This document shows positions 1 through 12,549 of a stretch of 64,000 nt of DNA, piece by piece; the stretch's first letter is position 1; every line of letters begins with the position of its first letter. The DNA lies in NCBI RefSeq assembly GCF_026151205.1, contig NC_087076.1, positions 2,813,902 to 2,877,901 on the forward strand. Reading direction: 5' to 3'. The notes under the pieces are model-generated. The model saw only the letters and a list, made by a program, of their open reading frames with translations. It did no database searches and was not told the origin of the DNA. Both the position numbers and the translations under genes were made by a program. Origin of the DNA: Bolinopsis microptera (taxonomy: Eukaryota; Ctenophora; Tentaculata; Lobata; Bolinopsidae).

Positions 1-3000
1 AATTTCCTTGAATAGCGCGCTGTATTGCTGAAAAGAGAGTTAAATTATAAGTGATTATAATTATATTGATACGGGTAGAAATACTGAGCCTCAGATCGAA
101 ATAGAATAGAATGCTGCATAACACTGCCATTAATAATGGAAAGTTTAACCTGAAGTCAAACTCCTCGACAAATGATAAATTTCTCCTCACTTAAAACAAA
201 TTGCCAGAAGAATGATACCTTGAGTTCCTTGTAAAAATCGTCAGGAATTGAGTCGGATCCAGCCCAATCTCCTGAGTTGGCAATGGCTGAGAATAGAGTT
301 TGCATTGCATACGGTTGGGTCACCTTTCCTTGATCTGTTGCTTCTTTGATGTACACTGACAACTGAAACAAACGGCGTTAAATAAGAGTCTGTAATAGAA
401 TCTAGCATGGAATTATTACTTGTTTATTATTAATTAATTACTTATATCAAATATTGTGATTTAACAGTGTTCATGGTCGTAGAAATGAAAGATATATCAA
501 AAACAAGCAGGCCCAGATACGGATTCTCATAAAAAATATACAGCTTGTATATGTCATCTGGAATGATTCAGCTCACGGTCCAGGAATTTGTAATATACAC
601 TTGGCAAGACTAGTAAAACTAGATAAGTATTGATTTTTAAAAGCTTTAAAGTGACGTTAGTCGTTACGCTTTCGTGTGACTCTGTCACACTTGACACAAA
701 CGGGAAATGAGTCGCAAGCCTAGCTGTACGGCGCATTGCGTATGGTACGTGAGACTGAGCATGCAGCGCAGGCGAATCGGAAAAAATCAGTAATGCGCGC
801 GTCGCAAAATTTGTAAGCAAGACGCGCCATTCCGCGCGCGAACTTTCTATAGGATAAACGACAAAATCACGTACGTTTTCGCAAGATTGAAACAAGTAAG
901 ACTGTGACAAAAATTAGGTCATCAGTGACGAATCGGTCATTACCTCTGAAGTATTGTATTCGTCGTCATTCACGAACAATTTGATCCGGGAAACAAACAC
1001 TTTCCGGTTGTTATTCGCTCTTTGTGAACGCTGAAAATTGAATCTTTTAAAATACTGCCACTGGTAATAAAACAACGTGTATGCGTGAGTCCGTGACCAC
1101 ATATTATCTAGAAACACATGTTGTTAATCAGGGAAGAAAATATCAAATTTACTAAAAAGGTGTACTAACCACATGTTGGACCATCTCATTCAGTCCCTGT
1201 TCCTTGAAATAACTCTCTATGTGGTCCAGACTTCTTTTGGGACCGATTGGGAATATGTCCTGTGGCAAAAAGTCATTATGAGACAGAATAGTAGCATTAG
1301 TTGGAGCAACTTCAGGTTTCAATAGGACAATCAATAATTTAATTTTAATTCAAAAACTGCCAGTATGTAATTATTAGAATCACAACGAACATAAATTTCC
1401 CTTGCAGATATAACAGACTTAGTTAAAATTACAATGTTTCAACAAGCATGATAAGATATGAAACGTTCGCCGAGTTTGAAAACAACAGTCAGAGCCATTA
1501 CATTTTTCAGAAAAAAGGGTAACATTAAACAAATGGCTGACAGTGAGTGACCAGTATTTTGATAATATCTTGAATATTATTTTACCTGGAGGGAGGGGTC
1601 TAGAGAGGCTTTCTTGAGAGTAGAAGTTAAAGAAGCCATGTCCCTCTCCTGGAGCCATGTCCTGAACAGACTTGTTGCGTACATAACACTTACCTCTGAA
1701 ATAGATAACATGACACAATGTTCAGATAGCGTGAAGAACACATACCGGATATCCCTCATTACGGGACTAAATATTGTTAATTAGATGGCTCCCAACTTCC
1801 CCATCTACAAGTGGAGAATGTAAATAATGTAACAAACAACAAATGATACATCTTACTGATGTCTCCTTGTTATATATTAACAAACAAACCAGAGTGTGAT
1901 CAATTTTCAGAGACAAACGCCGGCGACATTGTGTACTTATATGTGTGTAGTTCACCACTTGAACCGAGGACAAACGGTAAACTCTAATTCTTTTAGGTGG
2001 AACTATTTATATTCACATATTTTCTGATAGTTTTCATCGACCGACTTAGTGGGTGCGCGCATTCGTTTAGATTTATTGGAACAGATTAGCATTATATAAT
2101 ATATATTACAATTATATATTAGATTATAAGAACATTTCGACGCACACTCACTTCAAACAAATAATAAGTGTCAGCTAACTTACACTAACTTGCAATATAA
2201 TAACCCGCAACCTGGTTAATTTAATCTTAAATTAGTTTATATTAGGATCACTAGTTCCTGAGAATAAGGACTGGCTATTCCACATTAGATTACAACACGC
2301 TAACATATTACAAAACATTAAAGATATGTAGTTAATTAGAGGTACTTGGTCGACAGTACAATGTACAATTTACATAATTTCCTGGAATCAGATGATACTT
2401 ATATATGTTGATGCAAGCCATGTATATTGTATTTGGTAAAGACAGCTATATAATAGGAAGAAGGTCATACTAACTGATCAGATTATATACATTTTTACGG
2501 CAGAAAGCAACAGCTAATTTTTTGTAATTTCTAGCAGTTTATTGCTAATGATCATAATATTGAAATGTCTGCGCTTTATGCTAACCTGTTATACCACAAT
2601 TACCAAGTACTGGCTGAAAATTAAACCGCCGAATATTTTCACACCTCCAAAACAGTAATAGTTACAGACGAGAGACAAGTCACGTGTCACAAAGGACATA
2701 TCACGTGACTTGACAACTTTACAACCGTTCGTTGAACTGGTTTTGGCCATGGCTGGAATTACAAAGCAATTAAAAAGTGAGCGCAGTAAAAATTCATTCC
2801 ATCAACTTACTGGATTAAGTGTTTTACCACTTCTGCAGTCGAAGGCAATGTATGTTAATATTTAAATTCACAGTACCACAATTATTATATTATTGAGATC
2901 TTAACGGCTGTTATGTTTACATTATCTCGAAGAAAATGGCAGATCGTGTTATTGTTTACTCAATACTCAGTACAACAAATATAAATTCCGTGTTATTTTC

Positions 3001-4785
3001 GTCAAAAGTGATAAACGGGGCATTTCCTATAAGGCCAATTAATCACACATGCGGTCAAATAACAGTATTCTAAATGTCAATTGTCAGTGTGTATAATTAC
3101 AATTAATCACGTTATTTTAAAACACATAATATTACATTAACCCTGCCACGGTCAGCAGTTTTTTAAGAAAATTGAAAAACAAAACAAAATAAGGAAATAA
3201 CAACTTACCATCCTTGAGAAGATGGTCCTGGGTAAGTCCAGAGAGAAGTGTTGGGGGAATAATGCCCTCGATGAGGAGAAGGGCAGTAGCACTGCCGAGT
3301 AGACACCGCTCTTCATCGCTCAAACATACTCTCATCACCATTATTATCTGCAGGATAGGGCTGGGTTACTGGGGTTTAAATATTGTAGTTTTATCTCGGA
3401 CTCTATTGATTGTTCGAGTGCATGCTACGCCCCAGTGGCATACATTTAAAAAGTGGCTAGGAATCCAGTCTGGAAAGAAAAAAAAACGGGTATACATTTT
3501 TAAAACGGGTATAAATTTCTAGGAATAGCGAGCTACGCTCGATATTCCTAGAAACTATTTTACTAGAAATGAGGGACTATATTATCAAAAAGTCAGCTTA
3601 TGCGTACACTGTACAAGATAGTTTGGAGAATGTTATCACAGCTTGTTACTTTGTGGGCCACATGGACAATATGACTAAATGCAGCAGTTGGACATTAAGA
3701 GACTTGTTTACATTTTACCATTCCTGGACGGTGAGATTGATTGGTATTTAAATGTCAAAACCAATTCATCGATCGAAATTCGAAAGATTGTGTTATCCTT
3801 ACCTTCCTAATTTCCTCTCCCAGACGATTTTGCAGCCACTTATATCTCCTTATGAACTGGATAAAGATGTTGGTGAAGGACTTGATATCATCCGGCTCCT
3901 GACGTATTAAGCAAATCTGAAAACAGAAAAGTTAGTAAAATAGTTTAAATACAACAAATCCATGAAATGAGGACGTTAGTTCTGTAATGTGACTGGGATT
4001 GAACAGGTAGAATTGCGACTTTTGGTATGTACATATTATATATTATACAATGAGTATGAGTAATGAGTACTATAATAATGTTTACTAACGTTGGTTCTAA
4101 TGTTACCCTCTATGGCACCACCTGCAGAGATGATCCCTCCAACAAACAAGACGTCCAGTAAAGTTTCTCCATACCTAAACACAAGAAAATGTTTTATAAA
4201 TCCAATACTTTAACACAAGTGTGTAAACGTGCAGTACAAATTATTTCAAATCGAATATAATTAATTATGAAAAAAAACACGAACAATGCACAAGCTAGTT
4301 TGAAATTAACATAAGAATCCTCAAACCTTTTCACGTCAAGTTTGCCGGTGGCGGTGTCACAGAGATATTTGAGTAGTTGATCGTGGTTGTTTCCTACATC
4401 TTCAAGTCCTGCTATTATCGCGTCTCGGAATACCTGCGGTTCGTACCTCTCCTTTTCGTCTGATAACGTTTGTAATTAGTTTATGATATGATTAGCGGGA
4501 ATAATACGCTGTTTACTGTTTGTCATTACATTCGATTACAGAACAAAAAAGACGCTGAAATTACCTAAAATAACACGTACCTCGCTTGAAATTACCTATA
4601 AAATAACAGCACGTACCTCGCTAAAATAACAGATAGCACGTACCTCGCTAAAATAACAGATAGCACGTACCTCGCTAAAATAACAGATAGCACGTACCTC
4701 GCTAAAATAACAGATAGCACGTACCTCGCTTGCGGGTTTTGTTCCTTGTTCCACTTAATGTAGGTTTAAGGGCTTTTCCAGACAT
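1..4785 (-). CDS. BZW: BZW/5MP-type eIF5-mimic protein (bZIP and W2 domain protein), C-terminus beyond window
   Basis: Ten minus-strand exons splice in one frame: 4785-4725, 4459-4327, 4174-4090, 3916-3803, 3347-3209, 1695-1586, 1259-1170, 1030-944, 362-219 and 27-1. The start ATG is at 4785 and gives MSGKALKPTLSGTRNKTRKR, followed by DEKERYEP, the conserved beginning of BZW1/BZW2. Later exons match the family in order: IRRYKWL, LSDEERCLLG, FRTWLQERDMASLTSTLKK and DHIESYFKEQGLNEM. The last exon reads QYSALFKEI, so roughly the final 70 residues, including the end of the W2 domain, lie outside the window. By family knowledge BZW proteins mimic the eIF5 C-terminal domain, bind eIF2 and eIF3 and tighten start-codon choice in the cytoplasm. 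The exon at 1030-944 is the least conserved. I cannot tell BZW1 from BZW2; many invertebrates have one gene. Confidence 0.93.
4574..4731 (-). repeat. 27-bp tandem repeat multiplying the exon-1 splice donor of BZW
   Basis: Read on the minus strand, exon 1 of BZW ends CGAG|gtacgtg at 4725/4724. The same CGAG-gtacgtg string recurs downstream with gtacgtg at 4697-4691, 4670-4664, 4643-4637 and 4616-4610 (27-bp spacing), then once more at 4580-4574 (36-bp spacing). Each unit ends ttattttag just before the next CGAG, so every unit looks like acceptor, 4-nt exon, donor. Four units look identical; the last is divergent. Confidence 0.9.
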
Positions 4786-6785
4786 ACAAGGGTTCCTTTC
4801 GACCACTAATATTAGAAGATACGATATTAAAGATAAATTTAAAATTGGTCAATTTATTCATCTATAAAATGTACATATTATATCAAGATCTAAAATATTA
4901 TTCATTCAATAATTGCAGGAAAGTCAAATAAGGTTATTAAAATCTATTTCAATTCAGCACAAATTTTCACAGTGCAATTCTTAAATTTGTTTACACTGGA
5001 CTGCCAGCTGTTTGATACTTTAATTAATTAATTAATTGGCTACAAAACTCTGACTGGCTGCAATGTCTCCGCACTTTAATAAAATATGCGATATTTGTCG
5101 GACATAATATGTCATAATAGTCATTTAAGTGTGAGTAGTACTTAGCGACATTTCACTGTCAGCAATAAAGAGCTACTCTCTTGTAATGCTCTTCGGTATC
5201 AGCTTATTTTACAGGGCTTTTATAAGTAACAAGTTAAAAGACATCAGCTTGAGAAACGATAATACTACGCAATTAGACTGATTATAAGCCAGAAAGTTAT
5301 GTTATTTACAAATACAAATTGAGACATATTCACGTACCAGTTCTCGCGAACGTGGCAAGTTGCTGGCGTAAAGCCAAAGAACTTCCATATTAATCAAAAC
5401 GGGATACATTATATCTATATCCAGACCTTCTACAACATCACAATGTCTTAACCTGATCTGGTGACTGAGCTGATATCATAATATATTACAGGAGCACCGC
5501 GCGCTGTACATTGCAAAAACAAAAGCAGGCGGCAACTCTGCTACATATCTGTTATTGGATGATAAATTGCATTATGACGCTTTTAGCAGTGGCCTCTACG
5601 AAGTGCAAAATATTAAGTTATCGTTTTTATACACAAAACTCAGAAAATTAGTAATTAAGGACATTCCAGCTTAGATTGTAGATTGTAGAAGGCCTGTATA
5701 AAAATTATAGCGAATCAATAACTTTATATAAACATATTATCATGATGACGTATTAATCTCAAATTGGAATCATATAATGTTATCAGCAAATATACAGAGT
5801 ACACATCTATAAAAATAGGACGTTCGACAGGTAATTCTATGTTATCGGAGTAAAAATAAACCCTTTCTAATCTTATAACCTTCAGTAAAATAGTTTCGTG
5901 TCAAACTTACTGCTAAATTCAAATCCAAGACTGCGAATACGATGAAATGATTAAACGAGGTGTGGAATTTTATCGTCGTAATAGTCCAGTAGCAGGGTGT
6001 AGTTACCCTGCCACTGTATGATATATTGTAATGTTATTACGACGATACAGTCTGTATCGTCGTAATAACATTACAATTTGCAGACTTGTATTAATCACTT
6101 CATGCGCCTGAAATACGAGTATTTCACGCTTAACAGTGCCGCAACACAAAACTTGTTTTTCATGAAAAAATAATAAATACAATATACCGTGTAAAAATGA
6201 GGCTGAAATTAACAGGTTCCTGGTTACTCTAAAAACCCATTAGTTCAAATTTTTTTAGCTTTAGAAAAATAATATCAGCGCTCTTGTAAGCTCAAAAAAA
6301 GTAAATTGACAAATTCATGGTTATCCGGGATTGAAAATACTTCAAAGTAACGCTAAGTTTGGTGACAGGTTAATGATTTATATCAATAACACAACTAAGT
6401 CACCAAACCTCACTAAGAGTATCAAATCATAGATAATAGCCACAATATTGTAACTGTCAATTCTAGATATCTTCAAAAACTCATCGCGGAAGTTGGCCAT
6501 CACCAACTTGAATATTACTTTAAATGTTATTATGAAAATATTGATTCTATAAAAGCAGTATCAACAAACCCCCATGCGACCATTCAAAATTATATTGAAT
6601 TTAATTAAAATCAAATTACAACCTACATTACATTAGAACGGTCAAGAAAAGGGCTGCATTCCTGATGTGGATCCTGGAAACAAGTTTGGCAACGTCATGC
6701 TCAGGCACTACAAATCGCAAGTCCGGAATCCCCTTGTAAAAAGATGCGAAAACGGGATTTTGTGGTAATCATATTACATAATGTG
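4786..6785. other. Upstream region of BZW, no confident gene
   Basis: AT-rich DNA upstream of the BZW start codon, presumably holding its promoter and 5' UTR. A weak candidate alternative first exon lies at 5388-5338 on the minus strand: an ATG, 17 open codons and a gtacgtg donor identical to that of the annotated exon 1. It resembles no protein I know. The segment at 5983-6018 carries ccagtagcaggg, which is also the terminal motif of the palindromic element farther right. Otherwise I see only simple AT-rich sequence. Confidence 0.5.
6025..6077. repeat. Perfect 25-bp hairpin
   Basis: The arm 6025-6049 is exactly complementary to 6053-6077, with a 3-nt loop (gtc). The arm contains ttattacgacgataca. 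The inner motif cgtcgtaata also occurs just upstream near 5973, so this may be the remnant of a small foldback insertion. Confidence 0.85.
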
Positions 6786-7275
6786 CAGGCACGTAGCCAG
6801 GGGGGGGGGGGGGGGGGGGGCTAGGGGGGCGGCAGCCATTAAATCCAAGCAAACATTCTAGAAGACTTCTATAATTATAGTCAATAGTGTCCCCTAGACC
6901 GTAGGAAATGTAAAAATCTTAAGACGATGAGGCCTGAGTAAGTCGTTAATTCTGATTGGAGAATGCAGATTGCTGTTGTGAAGTTACCAAATTTACGTGA
7001 GTACTTGATTCTTTTCAATCCCAGTTTATTGCTGTCCTACAAATTTCTTTAATGCCAAATGTCGTCTAAAACACCCTGTTTCGCAAACAATTTCCGGGGG
7101 GCTGCGCCCCCCTAGCCCCCGCCAAGGGGCTCCGCCCCTGGACCCCGCTGGGGGCTGCGCCCCCAGACCCCTACCACAGCTTGCTCGCTTCGCTCGCTGC
7201 GCAGCTTGATTGGACGCGTCGGCTCGCTTCGCTCGCCGACAGCCCCCCTCAAAGAAAAATCCTGGCTACGTCCCT
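6786..7275. mobile_element. Non-autonomous element with inverted termini (about 490 bp)
   Basis: The left end reads caggcacgtagccagg and the right end is the complement of cagggacgtagccagg, a 16-bp inverted repeat with one mismatch. The left terminus runs into a long G homopolymer. The right half (about 7095-7250) is GC-rich and full of short palindromes such as cgcttcgctcgc. A weak minus-strand open frame in it has no recognisable domain. No transposase is visible, so it would be a deletion derivative or MITE-like copy. Confidence 0.65.
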
Positions 7276-8833
7276 GATAATGTGTCACTTTATTTTGAAA
7301 TTTGGATCTATTGGAGTTATTTTTCACAATTAGCGTTATCTTTCAAACGGTGGGTAAATTTGTAAACTGATTAGGTAATGACATGACATAAGTGATTTAA
7401 GTAACTATTACGGATTCACTTGCACCTTTTTGCCAGGATTCAAGAAATGAGGAGCTACTACATACATTATACAAGCTTGGCAAGAGTCAGCTTAGTCTAA
7501 ATCATAATGTAATGGTAGCTGAATCACGATTTAAACGATAGTTTCTTGGAATTATAGTTGTAACGTTGGGAGTGTCTTATAGTGAGCTAGCAGTAACTCT
7601 TAAATCGTAATGAATTTACACGACAACCATTATATTGATTTTGACAGATCTGCTTAAACAGTCCAGGAACCACAAAATGCAGCCCAATATTTCTTGAATG
7701 CTCTAGTATCATCAAAACGATGGCTTTTACGAAAAGCAAGACGAACACACATTGACTGAGAAGTAGTAATTCGCTTCAGAACGAATATTTAATATTTTAT
7801 ATAACTATAATTTAAGGAATTTTATTCATCAAACACTTTAATGTGCCCCAAAACACGACAAAAATAATCATGCCTTGAAACTGATATGGAACACAATATC
7901 AGGTATATAAATCAGTTCCAGATATCGAGGTGATTATACCAAACAGAGCTTTACACAACCACACCGCGTACAACATCGGTACAAATCAACAGTAATTCCC
8001 CTGGTTTATTAACATAATGTATCTGCTTAGAACCCAATCCTCGACCGTTTCTTCTGAAATGTGAACATTTGTTAACTTATTTAGTTAATTGTTAGCTAAT
8101 GTTGTTAGCTAGTTATGGCCGGTCCGATCAGTAAAGATTCAAAAGCGTTCAGCAAAGCATTAAATAGATGGTTAAAAATTCGCTTAACATCCACAAAATT
8201 TGAGGATTGCTTTTAATAGAAAATGTGACAACCACGATAACAGGTTAAAAGTATGATTGTTAATTGTTAGAACTGTCACGCAAGACTTAGGACTAAGCTA
8301 ACTTGATTGTCCGGCTTCCTTGGTAATTGAGAAAACTAATTAAGGCAATGATCCAGTTGATTATGCTCACAGTCATATAAAAAGTACAAGTTATGTTTTA
8401 AAAGTGTTACTAGCAATTAATTGGTTGAAGTAAGTGACGTTGTTAACTAAATGGTCGAGTTATTTTATTTATTTAAGTTAAACGAATTGAGTTAATGACA
8501 ATGTGTTTCCAGAATCTAAGTTACTTGTCACGTTAACTTGATAGTTTCGAGCATTCTCTAGGCCAACTTAACTTTAACAACAATTTAACCATTACCAAGC
8601 TTTCTAATTTTTATAAAAGAGCTATTCTTGAATTACAATAAAATAATTTATTATTTATAAACAAATTGTTTAAATTACTTACTGTAATATAAAAGCGAGT
8701 TTATGAAACTCAAGAATACTCTATTACTTTTTTGTGGTAAAACAACATGTATGCCTCGCTGTTTAGTACAGTTTCCTTTGAAACCCTGTTGAAATTGAGA
8801 TTATGTAATTATTCATCAAATCAAGACAAAAAT
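7276..8833. other. No gene seen
   Basis: AT-rich sequence with stops in all frames and no convincing exon. I looked here for a distal C-terminal exon of the USP22 gene and did not find one. Confidence 0.5.
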
Positions 8834-9411
8834 GGTCATGGTTAGGCTATCCACTCCGATAATCGTAACCGATAATTATCTCCGATAATTCGTTAAAAAA
8901 AGTTATCTGTTTATCTAGATAAAACATATTTTTATCGGTATAAAAATTCACTAGATATTATCGAAAATACTGCCACAATACCGTACAATTGTAAAGAAAT
9001 ATTAGTGTTTTTGCCTTCCCAAGTAATCCAAGAAACAGTCCCAAACGTCTTCTAGTATAATAGAAGAGGTAGTTTACTAAGATGTGAGCTTAAGAGGTTT
9101 TAAATTTACATTTGTATACCTATGGAACTGTAGAACTGTATGAACTGTTGAAATCCAGAGAAGGTTATTGACATTGTTCTCTTGTATTGAGGTGCTGGCG
9201 TTTTACCTTATATAATCATTCTGGAGATGGGAACGAGCATGTTACTGTTAACAAGAGTCAAAAATACCGGCAGGGCACTCAATTGAATTCCGTAAGTGTT
9301 CTGGGCGTGAAACATTGTCTTCAGGAGAAGGAATCTGTTGCTCCAAGTTATCAACAGAATAAGAAAACGGTTCACTGAATCACTTTAAATGCTTTACTGA
9401 TTCGAGGAGAT

Positions 9412-9712
9412 TTGGTATTTGGTGCACTACTGTTCTCAGGAGAAGGAAACCGTTGGTCTACTGTTTTGAAGAGAACTATTACACTACTGTTCTCAGGAGA
9501 AGGAAACCCTTGGTCTACTGTTTTGAAGAGAACTGGTAGTACACTACTGTTCTCAGGAGAAGAACACCGGTGGTCTACTGTTTTGGAGAGAACTATTGCG
9601 TTACTGTTCTCAGGAGAAGAAAAACGGTGGTCTACTGTTTTGAAGAGAACTACTAGTGCGTTACTGTTCTCAGGAGAAGAAAACCAGTGGGGTCTACTGT
9701 TTTGAAGAGAAC
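9412..9712 (+). repeat. 60-63 bp minisatellite, five units
   Basis: Units carry ctgttctcaggagaaggaaa and ggtctactgttttgaagaga. Lengths alternate by multiples of three, so one frame (LLFSGEGNRWSTVLKRT per unit) stays open for about 97 codons. I regard this as a by-product of the period rather than a gene. A second block of the same family is at 15376-15530, on the far side of the palindromic units. Confidence 0.85.
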
Positions 9713-9721
9713 TACTGCGTT

Positions 9722-12549
9722 TACTCCAGTAGCAGGGAATAGTTGAGTGTGCACTTCGATGTATACGATTTCTGACAACACAGGGTTGTTTGTTACATCA
9801 TTCTTAACCAAAATCGTTTAGGTACGCAATTTGTGTCGCTAGACATAACCCTACAGGGCAAATTTTCTAAATTACCCTCAGTCGCGTATACGGGATTTTT
9901 GTATTTCAGCTCCTGAAGGTCATAGAGACTTCAATTTTAGCTTAAAATTACCGCAATGGCCATATTTATATACAAGTTATGAAGCAACATAAGGTCTCCA
10001 GTGCTTTGTTTTATAGATATTGACAAAAAACTGTTTTTTGTCTCAGCGAACCAAAAATGGGACTGAATTTTGATAACTTGAACTAGGAAAATCGTAGAGA
10101 CTTAAATTTTAGCTTAAAATGAGCGCAAACATCACATTTATATATAACTTATAAAGCAATATAAGCCCTTTAATGCTTATTTGTTAAGATATTGACAAAA
10201 ATCGGTCATTTTGGCTACACGCATGAGGAAAAATACCAAATTGGGCAACAACTTTGGTCTTTTTTTGACCAGTTTTGTGCTCAAGTTATTAAAATGTGCT
10301 TTGATGTTGTAGATCGGGTGTTTTCTTCCAATGTGGGTTTCGGTATAAATCTGGAAGCACCCGGTTCATGGGTGATAGGGGTTAAAAACCCTAAAATGTC
10401 AGGTGATGGGCGAGACAATTGTCTGAATTTGGTTATAAAAACACTTGCACTCTTTGCTAGGGTTTGCTTTTTTCTGCTACATCGATCCGATTTCTAACTA
10501 CTAATCATCCGCATGCATGATTTCTATAAGGTACATCCGGCATGATGTAAAGTCTATATCAAAGCATTTTAATGTGGTCTTAACAAGTTGCAAGATATTC
10601 AAGTTCACTAATAAAACAAAGATTGTAGGTTATAATCCTTCTTTTAGTTTTACATATTGAGTAATTTTGGCTACACAGGAAAGATACCAAATTGGTTTAC
10701 CAAACTAAGATTGTAGGTTATCTATTATTCTTTACATGATTATTGACACAACTTCATTATAGTCAAACCTGTATTATTTTAAATATTTAATATTTATCCA
10801 CACTCTCCATAAGAATATTATTGGGAGTCATTTTTGTGGTTAAAATTCGATTAAATCAGTATTTCCAAGCAAAAAACTGTCCCAAATTTCTCCTCCGAAT
10901 ATGGTCCGCTAGTTCGAAATTTTAGCACTTATGAACGTTATTATTAGTCATTACATTAGTGTAATACCACTGAGACCAGATGTAGTGATCTATTCAGATA
11001 AAGCGAAGAAGGTGCATCTGAATGAGGAGAACTTTGCTGATCAAGATAAAAGAATATGAAGAGATATCAGCAGCTGACAGAAGAGATTGCAAGCTCCAGA
11101 CAGTAGCAGTTCGAGTTCGAGGCATTCACAACTGCAGCCTCCAAACCTTTAAGAACCACTGCACCTTGAACGTAAACACTAAAGAGAAAAAAGCCTGCAT
11201 GAAGATCGCTGAAATTAGCATGAGGGCATCATACACCATCTATCTGTCCAGAAACACCATTATATGGACAGATGATAGGGAGTTAGTCCAGAGGCTAGTA
11301 ATTGCATAGTTGGAGCGTAAAATGTTTGTAGAATGTAATTATTTTTACAAACTACCGTTCAAAACTTATAGATCAAGTGATTGCCTACTCACAATTATGT
11401 TACAACGTCGTGGGGTCAGTTGATATTGTTGCTAAAAATCAGGAGCAAGCGTCTTGAAACAGGATACCATGAATCTGTATAAGTTTTAAGTAGTTTCATT
11501 CTACGTTTAATATTATTATTGGGTCGTTTACGTTAAAGTTATATTCGCCATTTTATAGCCTCCCCCTCAAAAAGCCCACAATTACTCAATATTATGTAAA
11601 AGGAGGATAACCTACAATCTTTGTTTTATATTAGTGAATTTGAATATCTTGCAACTTGTTAAGACCACATTAAAATGCTTTGATATAGACTTTACATCAT
11701 GCCGGATGTACCTTTAAGAACTTATAGAAATCATGTATCTAAAAGAGAATGATGTAGAGGGGGATGATTAGTAGTTAGAAATCGGATCGATGTAGCAGAA
11801 AAAAGCAAAATCTAGCAAAGAGTGCAAGTGTTTTTATAACCAAATTCAGACAATTGTCTCGCCCATCACCTGACATTTTAGGGTTTTTAACCCCTATCAC
11901 CCATGAACCGGGTGCTTCCAGATTTATACCGAAACCCACATTGGAAGAAAACACCCGATCTACAACATCAAAGCACATTTTAATTACTTGAGCACAAAAC
12001 TGGTCAAAAAAAGACCAAAGTTGTTGCCCAATTTGGTATTTTTCCTCACGCGTGTAGCCAAAATGACCGATTTTTGTCAATATCTTAACAAATAAGCATT
12101 AAAGGGCTTATATTGCTTTATAAGTTGTATATAAATGTGATGTTTGCGCTCATTTTAAGCTAAAATTCAAGTCTCTACGATTTTCCTAGTTCAAGTTATC
12201 AAAATTCAGTCCCATTTTTGGTTCGCTGAGACAAAAAACAGTTTTTTTGCCAATATCTATAAAACAAAGCACTGGAGACCTTATGTTGCTTCATAACTTG
12301 TATATAAATATGGCCATTGCGGTAATTTTAAGCTAAAATTGAAGTCTCTATGACCTTCAGGAGCTGAAATACAAAAATCCCGTATACGCGACTGAGGGTA
12401 ATTTAGAAAATTTGCCCTGTAGGGTTATGTCTAGCGACACAAATTGCGTACCTAAACGATTTTGGTTAAGAATGATGTAACAAACAACCCTGTGTTGTCA
12501 GAAATCGTATACATCGAAGTGCACACTCAACTATTCCCTGCTACTAGAG
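9722..12549. mobile_element. Palindromic element, unit 1 (2828 bp)
   Basis: Long inverted arms, about 9722-10673 and 11577-12549, are close to identical. Both ends show ccagtagcagggaatagttg or the related ctagtagcaggg form. A spacer of about 900 bp separates the arms. The 101-codon open frame in each arm (10192-10497 plus, 12080-11775 minus) starts without ATG and exists on both arms because they are inverted copies; I do not call it a gene. The whole unit could form a hairpin with a stem of nearly 1 kb. Confidence 0.85.
10964..11309 (+). pseudogene. Decayed retroelement C-terminal domain in the spacer of unit 1
   Basis: Translation starts with PLRPDVVIYSDKAKKVHL, hits a frameshift and a stop near 11055, and resumes in another frame as EYEEISAADRRDCKL and later KIAEISMRASYTIYLSRN. 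This resembles the RPD(V/I)xxWS..KKV..IELTVP...KYEEL...ASxWIxxKR region that I recall from the C-terminal part of invertebrate and fish reverse-transcriptase proteins. The ELTVPxE-type segment is missing at the break. The assignment rests on memory of the family pattern. Confidence 0.55.

Noticed and set aside
2676-2714. Paired CACGTG palindromes (tcacgtgtcac and tatcacgtgact) as a regulatory site
   Set aside because: They lie deep in a BZW intron as part of an imperfect inverted repeat; nothing supports regulatory function beyond the common E-box string.
7112-7327. 71-codon minus-strand ORF rich in SER/RSER
   Set aside because: Translation of short palindromic GC repeats inside the 490-bp element.
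9412-9705. 97-codon repetitive ORF (LLFSGEGNRWSTVLKRT)
   Set aside because: Produced by a minisatellite with a period divisible by three; no start context, splice sites or homologue.
10192-10497. Open frame of 101 codons repeated four times in the palindromes
   Set aside because: It begins without ATG, lies in the inverted arms so appears on both strands, and shows no domain. Its conservation is explained by the copies being near-identical DNA.
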